From the NCBI RefSeq assembly GCF_013032445.1, contig NZ_WQCA01000004.1:124001-188000 (forward strand): a stretch of 64,000 bases of DNA, written 5' to 3'. Below are positions 47,429 through 56,244 of the stretch, piece after piece. This DNA is from Ruegeria arenilitoris (GTDB lineage: Bacteria > Pseudomonadota > Alphaproteobacteria > Rhodobacterales > Rhodobacteraceae). The translations under genes and the position numbers were made by a program. Every line of letters starts with the position of its first letter. Within the stretch, counting starts at the first letter, position 1. The notes beneath the pieces were generated by a model. That model did not search any database and had not been told where the DNA came from. It was given only the letters and a program-made list of their open reading frames with translations.

Positions 47429-48641
47429 ACTCCTTTAAATCTTCGGACACCGCCGCCTTTAGGCGCAACAGGAACTCAGGATCTGCCGAATGGACACGGT
47501 TCCAAGTCGGGATGAACGGCGTCTCGTGCGGGTTATCGAGGAAAACCTGACCCGCGCGGATGATGTTCTCAGCAAACAGCTCGATGGACTTTTCTTCCTT
47601 GTGGCGGTCCAATTCCAGACCGTTCATCTTGGCGTCGGTATAGTAGCCCTCCAACAGGTCCAGCGCGGATCGGTAGTAAGTGGCCTTGAGTGTGCGGAAC
47701 GTGTTGGGTGTGAACACCGTGCCATCGGCGGCCAGTTTGCGGAAAATCGCCTTGCAGATATCGGTGGACATGCGGGATAGGCCACGGTTGGCATCCTCGG
47801 GCGACAGGTCCTGATGCTTGTGGTCATAATTGTCGGCGATTTCGACCTGACAGACCGATTTCGGAGCCAGATTGCGCCAGGCCTCGGACAGAACACCGAT
47901 CTCTAACCCCCAGTCCGAAGGGATGCGCAGGTCGGGCAGGGTGGGGGTGCGGATGGCGAACTCGCCTGACAACGGATAGCGGAAGCTGCGCAGGTAATCG
48001 AGGTAGTCCCGGTCTCCGATCACCTTCTTCAAGGCAATCAACAGCGGGCTGACAAGCAAGCGCGTTACACGGCCATTCAGCTTGCCCTCGCCAACGCGGG
48101 GATAGAACCCTTTGGCCATCTGGAATGGAAAGGTCGGGTTGACGACCGGATAGACCAGCCGGTCCAGCATCTGCCGGTCATAGGTCACGATATCGCAATC
48201 ATGGATCGCCATCACCGAACTGTCGGCGCAGGCCAGCAGGTACCCGATGCAGGACCAGACATTCTTGCCCTTGCCGGGTTCCTGCGGGGCCAATCCCATC
48301 TCGCGCAGGTGTGCTTCAAGCTGGGTCAGGCGCGGGCTGTCATTCCAGATCACCGCGTGGTTTTGCGGCAGACTGGCAAAAAACGCGCGGGCGTGGCGAT
48401 ATTGCGCTTCATCTGCCTGATCCAGGCCGATGATGATGCGGTGAAGATAGGGAACCGGCTTTAACTCCTTCAGAATGCCCGCCAATGCGGGACCTTCCAG
48501 TTCGGAATACAGGCAGGGAAGGATCAGGGTGATCCTGCGGGTTTCCGCAAAGACCGAGATCTCATGCGCCAGTTGCCCCGCGGGTCTGCTGCGCAGGTTG
48601 TGTAGGGTGGTGATGTTACCGTTCTGATGAAAATCTGCCAT
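47412..48641 (-). CDS. gpgS: glucosyl-3-phosphoglycerate synthase-like glycosyltransferase
   Basis: 409 aa GT81/GT2-fold enzyme. The metal-binding D148-C-D150 motif lies in AIHDCDIVTYDRQML; the GKNVWSCIGYLLA region precedes it and GEFAIRTPTLPDLRIPSDWG is the acceptor-side segment seen in GpgS. It uses NDP-glucose and 3-phosphoglycerate to make glucosyl-3-phosphoglycerate. It lies 18 bp downstream of the phosphatase gene. The assignment of glucose rather than mannose rests on the overall GpgS-like pattern. Confidence 0.82.
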   Translation of the reverse strand: MADFHQNGNITTLHNLRSRPAGQLAHEISVFAETRRITLILPCLYSELEGPALAGILKELKPVPYLHRIIIGLDQADEAQYRHARAFFASLPQNHAVIWNDSPRLTQLEAHLREMGLAPQEPGKGKNVWSCIGYLLACADSSVMAIHDCDIVTYDRQMLDRLVYPVVNPTFPFQMAKGFYPRVGEGKLNGRVTRLLVSPLLIALKKVIGDRDYLDYLRSFRYPLSGEFAIRTPTLPDLRIPSDWGLEIGVLSEAWRNLAPKSVCQVEIADNYDHKHQDLSPEDANRGLSRMSTDICKAIFRKLAADGTVFTPNTFRTLKATYYRSALDLLEGYYTDAKMNGLELDRHKEEKSIELFAENIIRAGQVFLDNPHETPFIPTWNRVHSADPEFLLRLKAAVSEDLKEFTPGS

Positions 48642-48659
48642 GTCTTGTGCCTTTTTGTA

Positions 48660-49436
48660 TCAGAGCCCTGCTGTCAGCGTCAGGATCGCTTCGGACCAAC
48701 CGCGTGGGCCGCTCTGAGTTGTTCTGAGAATTCGCGCCTCGATTTCGGGCGGGAAGGGAGGGATGGAGGGGCCGTCCGTATTGGCGATGATCGCACCCTG
48801 ATCCGCTGCACAGATCATTTCGCTGTCATTGGGCGCATCACCCAAAGCAATGGTGCGCACAGGTTTCAGATGTTCGACAATGTCCATCATCGCGTCGGCT
48901 TTGGTCTTGCCGAAGGATAGGGTCAGAAACCTCCCACCCTGCCGAGCAAATAGACCTGCGCTCGCAGCGGCAGAAAGGAACGTCTGCAAACTGGTTTCCG
49001 AACCAGTCCACAGCCCCGGCTCACTGAAATTGCGTTGTTTGGCAAGGGCAGCTTGTACAAGACTCAAACCCGTTTTTTGCGCCACTTCCTGGGCGGTCAG
49101 ATCGCCAAACCCGACGAAACCTTTCGGCAGAGACCTTAGAATGTTCCGAAGGCGCAAATACGCATCGTCATCATCACTATTGGACTTGCCAGGCCAAAGT
49201 ACCCCAGCCCCGTTTTCGACGATGGCGGGCATATGGGTCAGGCCCATGTCCCGCTGCAACGGCTGGATTTCCGCTGCAGTTTTGCTGCTGGCCAAAACCA
49301 GACCTGCATCCAGTTCTGTCAGAAGTGCAAGGCCGGGTCTGGCCGCGTCCCAGCCGTAGTCGTGGTGATCCAATAAAGTGCCATCCAGATCGGAAAACAC
49401 CAAAAGCGGCAGGGTGGGGGCAGCGGCATCGTTCAT
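48660..49436 (-). CDS. gpgP: glucosyl/mannosyl-3-phosphoglycerate phosphatase
   Basis: 258 aa HAD-IIB (MpgP-like) phosphatase. Motif I FSDLDGTLLDHHDYGWD, motif II ASSKTAAEI, Lys of motif III in SFGKTKADAM, motif IV ALGDAPNDSEM. It dephosphorylates the synthase product to free glucosylglycerate, a compatible solute associated with salt stress and nitrogen limitation. The ATG at 49436 is preferred; the ORF extends 63 nt further without a typical sequence. Confidence 0.85.
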   Translation of the reverse strand: MNDAAAPTLPLLVFSDLDGTLLDHHDYGWDAARPGLALLTELDAGLVLASSKTAAEIQPLQRDMGLTHMPAIVENGAGVLWPGKSNSDDDDAYLRLRNILRSLPKGFVGFGDLTAQEVAQKTGLSLVQAALAKQRNFSEPGLWTGSETSLQTFLSAAASAGLFARQGGRFLTLSFGKTKADAMMDIVEHLKPVRTIALGDAPNDSEMICAADQGAIIANTDGPSIPPFPPEIEARILRTTQSGPRGWSEAILTLTAGL

Positions 49437-49541
49437 TGCCCCCGAAGTAGAAATCTGCAGATGCGGGATGTAAATCCGCACTGACGAATTTTCCATCAAA
49501 CTAAGCGTTCGCGCCTAATTATTAGGCATAAGCGCCCGAGG

Positions 49542-50912
49542 TCATTCGATGAACGTTCTGGCCAGCCGGTCGCTGATCGGTTGCGACAGATAAGTGAACA
49601 CAGCACGTTCGCCGGTATTTACGAACAGATCGGCAGGCATGCCGGGCACCAACTCCAACGCAGCAACGTCCTGCGGTTGCTCGGCATCCAGCTTGACCCG
49701 CGCCTTGTAGTAAGGCTCACCCGAGCGTTCATCCTCTAGCGCATCTGCTGAGATATCGAATATCCGACCACTTGCCTCGGGCACATGCGCTTGCGCGAAG
49801 GCCGACAAACGGATGCGAGTAGACTGACCAACCCGCAGCTTGTCGATGTCACCTGTATTGACCCGCGCCTCAACGATCAACGACTGATCGGCGGGAACGA
49901 TATCCATGATCGGCTCACCCGGACGGATAACGCCGCCTGTCGTCGATACGCCAAGGTTCACCACACGCCCACTGGTGGGTGCCAGAACCTGCGCTCGCTT
50001 CAGCCGGGCTTGAATTCCTGCAAATTGCGGGCGGACCAGATCAAGCTGGGCTTCAACCACGGCCAGTTCCCCAGCAATGGCCTCATCGCGCAGTTTTTGT
50101 TGGCTGAGCAGCGACAGCTCCAGTTCCTGCACCTGATCTTCGGCCTGCGCAATCTGCGTGCGTAACGAGGCGTCAACGCCGCCAAGCCGTTCCAATTCGA
50201 TCTGCCGTGCACTGACCCGTGTGACGGCGACCAGACCCTTGGCCAGCAACGATTGCAGGTTCGTCAGTTCGACTTGCGTGATATCCATCTGGTTTTGCGT
50301 TGCCTTTCGCTGCTCGTTCAAACCCGCGATCTGGTTGCGCAGACCGGTGATCCGTTGCGCATTGATCTGTGCTTCGGTGCGCCGCGCGCGGGCTTCGGCG
50401 TCGAACAGTTGTTTCTGGGTCAGGTATGGGGACACCCAGTGCAAACGCTCCATGCCTTCGCGAAACCCGGCCAACGCGGTGTCTTCGTTAAACGCGGCCT
50501 GTCCGCTCATCTGCGCCAACAGGCGGGCACGGCCGACCGAAAGCTCTCCCAACTGGCTGCCCTGAACGCTAAGGTCTACGTCGATCTCGGTGCTGTCGAG
50601 TTGTACCAAAGGCTGCCCCGCCTCGACGAATTGCCCGTCTGTCACCAGAATGGACTGGATGATGCCGCCGTCCAGATGCTCGACAGTCTTGCGGTCGCCT
50701 TCGACGACGAACGAGGCAGGTGCGACCACGGCCCCGTCCAGTTTCGAGGCGAAGGCCCAATAGGCACTGCCACCGACGAACACCGCCAGAGTGAACAACC
50801 CGAACAGCACATACCGCCCAATGCTGGATGACGTATCGGTGATCTCCTTCAACTGCGCCTCATGGAAACCAACCGCGTTGCGGGAAGATGTGTAGTTTAT
50901 CAGGTCCGTCAT
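49542..50912 (-). CDS. type I secretion membrane fusion protein (HlyD/PrtE family)
   Basis: 456 aa. One N-terminal membrane helix (about residues 34-56), a long coiled coil (about 130-290) and barrel/lipoyl domains (e.g. APTSGRVVNLGVSTTGGVI). It bridges the inner-membrane ABC exporter to a TolC-type outer membrane channel, which is not encoded here. It overlaps the ABC gene by 4 bp. Confidence 0.93.
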   Translation of the reverse strand: MTDLINYTSSRNAVGFHEAQLKEITDTSSSIGRYVLFGLFTLAVFVGGSAYWAFASKLDGAVVAPASFVVEGDRKTVEHLDGGIIQSILVTDGQFVEAGQPLVQLDSTEIDVDLSVQGSQLGELSVGRARLLAQMSGQAAFNEDTALAGFREGMERLHWVSPYLTQKQLFDAEARARRTEAQINAQRITGLRNQIAGLNEQRKATQNQMDITQVELTNLQSLLAKGLVAVTRVSARQIELERLGGVDASLRTQIAQAEDQVQELELSLLSQQKLRDEAIAGELAVVEAQLDLVRPQFAGIQARLKRAQVLAPTSGRVVNLGVSTTGGVIRPGEPIMDIVPADQSLIVEARVNTGDIDKLRVGQSTRIRLSAFAQAHVPEASGRIFDISADALEDERSGEPYYKARVKLDAEQPQDVAALELVPGMPADLFVNTGERAVFTYLSQPISDRLARTFIE

Positions 50913-52639
50913 TGCGCTGCTCCTGCGATCTGAGTTTCGGTTTCCCGGCGTGGGGGTGTCTGCAACACGTTGCGGCTGTTCACCTTCAACACGTCCTGTT
51001 TGTCGCCAAACTGAGCCTGACCGCCATTGCGCAGAACCAGCACCTTGTTGGCAGCCTGCAAGGTGGCCGGGCGATGGGTCATGACGATCGCAATCGCGCC
51101 CCGGTCCTGGATGGCCAGCAAGGCATCGCGCAGGGCCTGTTCGCCCTCGGCATCCAGGTCCGAGTTGGGTTCGTCCAAAACCAATACAAACGGATCGCCA
51201 TACAGCGCCCGGGCCAGAGCCAACCTCTGACGCTGACCGCCGGACAAAAAGAACCCCTGCCCGATGCGGGTTTCATACCCGTCGGGTAGGCCACTGATCA
51301 GCTCATGCACCCCGGCTTCTCGGGCAGCGCGCAGGATTTCAGCGTCATCAATTGCATTTGAGAACCGGCCGATGTTTTTGCGAATGGTGCCATCGAACAG
51401 CTCTACGTCCTGAGGCAGGTAACCGATCTGCTTGCCCAGATCCTCGGCATTCCATTTCGACATCGGGCTGCCGTCCAGCAGAACCTCGCCCCGTTGAGGA
51501 TGCCAGATACCGGCCAGCATTTTGCCCAGAGTGGTCTTGCCCGACCCGCTTTGGCCGATCACGGCCAGAACATCCCCGGCTTTCAGGTTGAAATCAATTC
51601 CACGGAGAGTGGCATTCAGCGCACGCGGAGGGGCCGCCTGCGCGATGCGAACATCCAGCGACTTGAATGCACGCGGCAGATGCAGGTTGGCTGGTGCCTC
51701 TGCAAAATCCTCAGTCAGTTGTTTGATCTTGCTGTACGAGCCGCGCGCGGCCAGAAACGTACGCCACTGGCCAATCAACTGATCAATCGGAGCCAGAGCA
51801 CGAGCCAGAACGATGGTTGCGGCGATCATCACGCCGGCAGTGGACTCTCCGGTGATTGCAAGCGCGGCCCCAAGGCCAAGAGCAGCAGATTGCAAACCCA
51901 TGCGGATGGTTTTGGACATCACTGAAAAGCTGGCGATCCGATCTGCAGTACGGGTCTTGTGCTGATGCGCGTCCGCCTGCAGTGCCGTCCATCGACGTAC
52001 CAGATCGTCTTTCATACCCAGCGCGTGAACCAGCTCGGCGTTGTTGTCGCTGGTTTTGAACAGCGCGTCCGAGCGCCCCCGAGCATGTGACGCCTGTTGC
52101 ATCGGATTGCGGGCGCGGGCGTTGTTGATCAGCGCCATGATGGTCAGGGTGGCAGCTCCGGCCAGACCGAGTAGGCCCAGAAACGGGTGCAGAACATACA
52201 GCACCAACAAGTAAATCGGCATCCAGGGCGCATCGAAGAATGCGGTCAGAGTGTTACCTGAGATAAACTCGCGAAAGCCGTTCACGTCTTCGACCAGATT
52301 TTCGCCAGCCTCGCTTTCACCCTGGACCCGGCGGCGCATGGCAGCGCCAAGAACGGGGGCGCCGACGCTCAGCTCGAACCGGGCGGCCAAGCGGCCAAGG
52401 ATGCGCATCCGCATCAGGTCAAGGCAGGCAATCACGACGAAAACCCCGGCCAGCAAGAGCGACAGGGCGATCAGAGTATCGGCATTCTGGCTGGTCAACA
52501 CGCGATCATAGACCTGCAGCATGTACAACGGTCCGGCCAGCATCAGAAGGTTAAGAAACAGACTGAAGACCGCGACCGCAACAAAGCCTTTGCGCAGCGA
52601 CCCCCAGGCGGATTTGACGGGATTGGCATTCTGGGACAT
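50909..52639 (-). CDS. type I secretion system ATPase/permease (PrtD family)
   Basis: 576 aa: exporter-type membrane domain (residues about 20-300) and nucleotide-binding domain with intact Walker A GQSGSGKTTLGKML, signature LSGGQRQRLALARAL and Walker B VLVLDEPNSDLD. PrtD/AprD proteins lack the N-terminal C39-like domain, as here. It exports proteins with a C-terminal signal, evidently the cargo encoded 60 bp upstream. Confidence 0.94.
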   Translation of the reverse strand: MSQNANPVKSAWGSLRKGFVAVAVFSLFLNLLMLAGPLYMLQVYDRVLTSQNADTLIALSLLLAGVFVVIACLDLMRMRILGRLAARFELSVGAPVLGAAMRRRVQGESEAGENLVEDVNGFREFISGNTLTAFFDAPWMPIYLLVLYVLHPFLGLLGLAGAATLTIMALINNARARNPMQQASHARGRSDALFKTSDNNAELVHALGMKDDLVRRWTALQADAHQHKTRTADRIASFSVMSKTIRMGLQSAALGLGAALAITGESTAGVMIAATIVLARALAPIDQLIGQWRTFLAARGSYSKIKQLTEDFAEAPANLHLPRAFKSLDVRIAQAAPPRALNATLRGIDFNLKAGDVLAVIGQSGSGKTTLGKMLAGIWHPQRGEVLLDGSPMSKWNAEDLGKQIGYLPQDVELFDGTIRKNIGRFSNAIDDAEILRAAREAGVHELISGLPDGYETRIGQGFFLSGGQRQRLALARALYGDPFVLVLDEPNSDLDAEGEQALRDALLAIQDRGAIAIVMTHRPATLQAANKVLVLRNGGQAQFGDKQDVLKVNSRNVLQTPPRRETETQIAGAAQ

Positions 52640-52699
52640 GTCTTGGCCCTTTCCTAGTTGAAAAACGGGGCGACCAGAGGCCGCCCCGCTGCTGCTCGA

Positions 52700-55600
52700 T
52701 TATGCAACGAAGTCGTCTTCGGTCAGGTCGGTGCTGTCGACGCCTGCCAGACGAACCGAACCTTCGCTACCGAATGAAATCACGGCATCGTTGCCATCCT
52801 GCGCGACACTCACCGCACCACCGAAATCCGGGCCGAAATCACCGAATTGCAGCTGGTCCAGACCAACCTCAAAATCCTGGATCACGTCGTTTCCGAAGTT
52901 TGCCCCGAAAGTGAAAGTGTCGGCCCCGGCGCCGCCGATGAGGATGTCATCGCCGCCCTCACCCGAGATCAGATCAGCGCCCGCGCCACCGTTCAGCACG
53001 TTGGACAAATCGCTGCCAACAATCACGTCGCCATCATCCGACCCGACGACGTTTTCGATCGAACGCAGCACATCCGTCTCGAGTTGGTTGTCGATGACAT
53101 CCAGAACGACCACGCCCGTTCCACCGACCGCATCCACGTCCAGTGTGGCGCCAGCGTCCACCAAGCTGTCCTGAACCACCGGACCGTTCGCACCCGCCGG
53201 AGCGTTGTGCAGGTGGATGGCCGAGACAACCCCCGGGATTGGGGTGTTCAGGTCAGCCTCGTTCAGACCGGTCACGCTCAGTTCACTGGAATAGGTGACC
53301 ACACCTGTGTTCAGGTTCTGAGTGATGACGACCGAGGCGTCCCCTGTTGCTTCGCTATCCGAGGTCGGGCCCGGTTCCTGCGAAGCATCCAAGGCACCGC
53401 TGAGGGTCACCGTACGGATGCCATGCTCGGTCACATCGCTGTCAACCAGCAGCTGTCCGCGAATTTCCCCGCTAGGGAAGTCAGCGGTGTGGATGTTGTA
53501 GTACAGGTTGCCTTGAACGGCCTGATCCACAAAGGCTGCACCGTCGGCGATGGCCGATCCAAACTGATCCGGCGTAGCGACTATCGCGTCGGTGATCGAG
53601 ACACTGAAGCCGGTGTCACGCGTTGCAGTACCGTTGCCGTTGGCGTCCAGACGGACTTCAACCCCAACATCCAGGTCCGAGAAATCGGCTGTGTCGATCC
53701 CGTCGCCACCGTCGATAAAGTCATCTCCCAGGCCACCGGTCAGAACGTTGTCGGCTTCACCTGCGATTAGTACGTCATCGCCTGCACCACCGTCGATATC
53801 ACCATTGGTGGTCCCCAGATCGACAAAGATGTCGTCGCCGTCGCCCAGAAGAACATTGCCGTTGATCACGCCTTCGTCGTCATTGACGATGGTCACGTCG
53901 CCCGCATCCGAGGCGTCGATTGCGTTGACCGTGCCACGGATTTCACCTTCGTTCAGGATTGCGCCCAGAAGGTTCAGACCGCCATCCACGCGAATACCTG
54001 CGGCGGCGTCCGAGCCTTCGGACCCGGCGATCAGACCTTCGTTGACAACCACACCAGCAAACGAAGCATCGTCCTGATTGGTGAACAGGCGCAGGCCGTC
54101 CCCGACCTGATTGCCTTCGACCGCGTCGCCGCGCCCCTGAAAGGCACCTTCGTTCACAACAACTGCCGAGACCACATCGCCCGACACATCACCGGTTTGC
54201 AGCGAAACGGCGGAGCCGTTATTGCCTTCGCCCGCATCAACGAGACCGGTGTTGGTGAAACTGTAATTGTCGGCCGTGCCATCGGCATAGACCGCGCCGT
54301 TGCGCTGATTGCCTGTGCCAAGGATGTCGCCTTCGTTCACGACCTCAAGCCCGTCACCGTCAATGTTCAGCGCCCGGCTGTCCGAGGTCACGGTGCCACG
54401 GTTGACGAAAGACCCGCCTGCGTGATCACCGGTGCCGAAGTACACACCGTTCTGAACGCCAGCAAACAGACCGGTTTCCTCGTTGACCAACTGGCCTTGG
54501 AAACTGACGCCGTTTACAGCCCGGAACGCGCCAACAGTGTTGTTTGCGCCTTCGGAGGACACCGTACCAGTGTTGGTGATTGTGCCGGTGAACAGGGCAG
54601 GGCCAAAGCCGCCACCTTCAAGACGTGCGCCTTCCAGACGGATACCGTCTCCGGCTGTGCCGAGACCCGCGCCTGCGTTACCACGTCCTGCGATGATGCC
54701 ATCGTTGGTGATCTCAACTTCGCCATTGCCACCCTCGGCCAGCGACAGCGAGATGCCAGCGCCGTCGTTGTGCTCACCCGCATCGATTCTGCCCGTTGCA
54801 AGGTTGCTGATCGAGTAATCGCGTGCCGTATCGTCGGCATAGACAGTCCCGTTGCGCTGATCACCTGTGCCCAGAATGTCACCGCCATTGATCAGATCGA
54901 CGCCTGAGCCGTCGATATTCACCGCGCGACTACCCGACTGGATGGTACCAAAGTTCAGCACGTCAAGATCGTGTTCACCGTTACCGATATACAGACCATT
55001 ACGCGGGCCTTCGATCACACCGGTTGAAGTGTTCAGGATTTCTCCTTCGGTGTACGCACCATCCGCGATGCGGATACCGGCGGCGGTGCCCTGATTGCTC
55101 TCGGTCGAGATCAGGCCGCTGTTGACAATCTCGGTGTCCAGAATGGTGCCTTCCGCGCCATTGTTGATGCGGATGCCATCACCGGCCAGCGCGGTGTTCG
55201 ACGCGGCCTGACCTCGGCCCTGGATGGTTGCCCCGAAACCGTTGAAAACGTCGGTTTCGACGCGGTCACCGATCTCATCACCGATCTGCAGCGAAATACC
55301 CGCGCCCTGATTATCTTCACCGGCATCAATGGCGCCGCCTGTGAAATTCGAGATCGAAACATCTTCGGCGGTGCTGTTGGTATAGATCGTGCCATTGCGC
55401 TGATCGCCGGTGCCGATGATGTCACCAAAATTGCGCACATCGATGCCCTGACCCTGAATGTCGACCGCGCGGCTGTCCGAGCTGATGACGCCACCGCGGA
55501 AGTTGTCGAGACTGCCCGAGCTGGCTGCGCCTGCAAATTGCACGCCGTTGAACTCACCCGCGATCTCACCGAAGTTGCGGATCGAGGCGCTGCCGGTGAC

Positions 55601-55903
55601 CTGAACACCCGTGGCCAGCACGTCTGGACCGTTGTTGGCCTCGATCCGGCCCGAGCGGAAGTTGAAGACATCAACATCCTGACCTTGCGCCAGAACAGCC
55701 GCGACAGCGTTATTGGTGACGATCTCGCCAAAATTCAGCAGGCGCGAGAAGTCATTTGCCAGAACAAAAGCCGGCGTGTCATCGACGACAGTGCTTTGAG
55801 AGAAGTTGTTGATAAGGGATTGGCCGTCGCGGGATGTCTCTTGCGCCAATGTTGACGTGGTCAAGAGACGGGCGCGTAAGCTTGCCAGAAGTTGGGACAG
55901 CAT
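52700..55903 (-). CDS. large secreted repeat protein with RTX and CHRD-like segments, type I secretion cargo
   Basis: 1067 aa from the ATG at 55903 (GGAG 6 nt upstream; the ORF continues to 55984 without family support). Residues about 40-650 are a beta-helix-like region with three long repeats of ~180-185 aa, each containing a SRAVDI...GDIIGTGDQRNG block (near 55470, 54930 and 54375). Then RTX glycine-aspartate repeats (GGAGDDVLIAG, GGLGDDFIDGG; DNA 53690-53850), a CHRD-like segment split in unusual order (53170-53600), a second RTX block (GGAGADLISGEGGDD) and a C-terminal VRLAGVDSTDLTEDDFVA export signal. Predicted to be secreted and Ca-stabilised; perhaps an adhesin. No catalytic domain seen. 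Confidence 0.85.
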   Translation of the reverse strand: MLSQLLASLRARLLTTSTLAQETSRDGQSLINNFSQSTVVDDTPAFVLANDFSRLLNFGEIVTNNAVAAVLAQGQDVDVFNFRSGRIEANNGPDVLATGVQVTGSASIRNFGEIAGEFNGVQFAGAASSGSLDNFRGGVISSDSRAVDIQGQGIDVRNFGDIIGTGDQRNGTIYTNSTAEDVSISNFTGGAIDAGEDNQGAGISLQIGDEIGDRVETDVFNGFGATIQGRGQAASNTALAGDGIRINNGAEGTILDTEIVNSGLISTESNQGTAAGIRIADGAYTEGEILNTSTGVIEGPRNGLYIGNGEHDLDVLNFGTIQSGSRAVNIDGSGVDLINGGDILGTGDQRNGTVYADDTARDYSISNLATGRIDAGEHNDGAGISLSLAEGGNGEVEITNDGIIAGRGNAGAGLGTAGDGIRLEGARLEGGGFGPALFTGTITNTGTVSSEGANNTVGAFRAVNGVSFQGQLVNEETGLFAGVQNGVYFGTGDHAGGSFVNRGTVTSDSRALNIDGDGLEVVNEGDILGTGNQRNGAVYADGTADNYSFTNTGLVDAGEGNNGSAVSLQTGDVSGDVVSAVVVNEGAFQGRGDAVEGNQVGDGLRLFTNQDDASFAGVVVNEGLIAGSEGSDAAAGIRVDGGLNLLGAILNEGEIRGTVNAIDASDAGDVTIVNDDEGVINGNVLLGDGDDIFVDLGTTNGDIDGGAGDDVLIAGEADNVLTGGLGDDFIDGGDGIDTADFSDLDVGVEVRLDANGNGTATRDTGFSVSITDAIVATPDQFGSAIADGAAFVDQAVQGNLYYNIHTADFPSGEIRGQLLVDSDVTEHGIRTVTLSGALDASQEPGPTSDSEATGDASVVITQNLNTGVVTYSSELSVTGLNEADLNTPIPGVVSAIHLHNAPAGANGPVVQDSLVDAGATLDVDAVGGTGVVVLDVIDNQLETDVLRSIENVVGSDDGDVIVGSDLSNVLNGGAGADLISGEGGDDILIGGAGADTFTFGANFGNDVIQDFEVGLDQLQFGDFGPDFGGAVSVAQDGNDAVISFGSEGSVRLAGVDSTDLTEDDFVA

Positions 55904-56244
55904 TGGAAACTCCGTCATAGGATTTGCGTTTTGCGGCCCGCCCGCTGGTTTGGGCGCTCCACGTAGCAAAGGGGTAGTCACCACGGCCGGTCAGCTAAAA
56001 TTCATCCTTCGAATTGGGGATATAACCAATGCAAATAGTCACGCCCGCCGTGATGTAAGACGTCAGCGCGACAAGTGATTTCAATTGGTTAAATGGATTG
56101 CTCCGCCAGCGTGGAGCTATTCAGTGGCGCAGAATGACGGTTTTGTCAGGGATTGTGATCCCGCTTTCCTGCAATGACACCCGCTTTGGCGTATCTAAAG
56201 AACATCCCCGGCGGGGTTGGAAAACACGGTTTTGGATTGCAGTT
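55904..56244. other. 341-bp divergent intergenic region
   Basis: Separates the secretion operon from the LysR gene. The part 56000-56100 is AT-rich and probably holds divergent promoters; in-frame extensions of both neighbours into this region look non-coding. No clear -35/-10 pair was assigned. Confidence 0.4.

Noticed and set aside
53592-54907. Plus-strand ORFs opposite the secreted repeat protein
   Set aside because: The periodic repeats of the true gene keep the opposite frames open; Ser/Pro/Arg-rich with no features.
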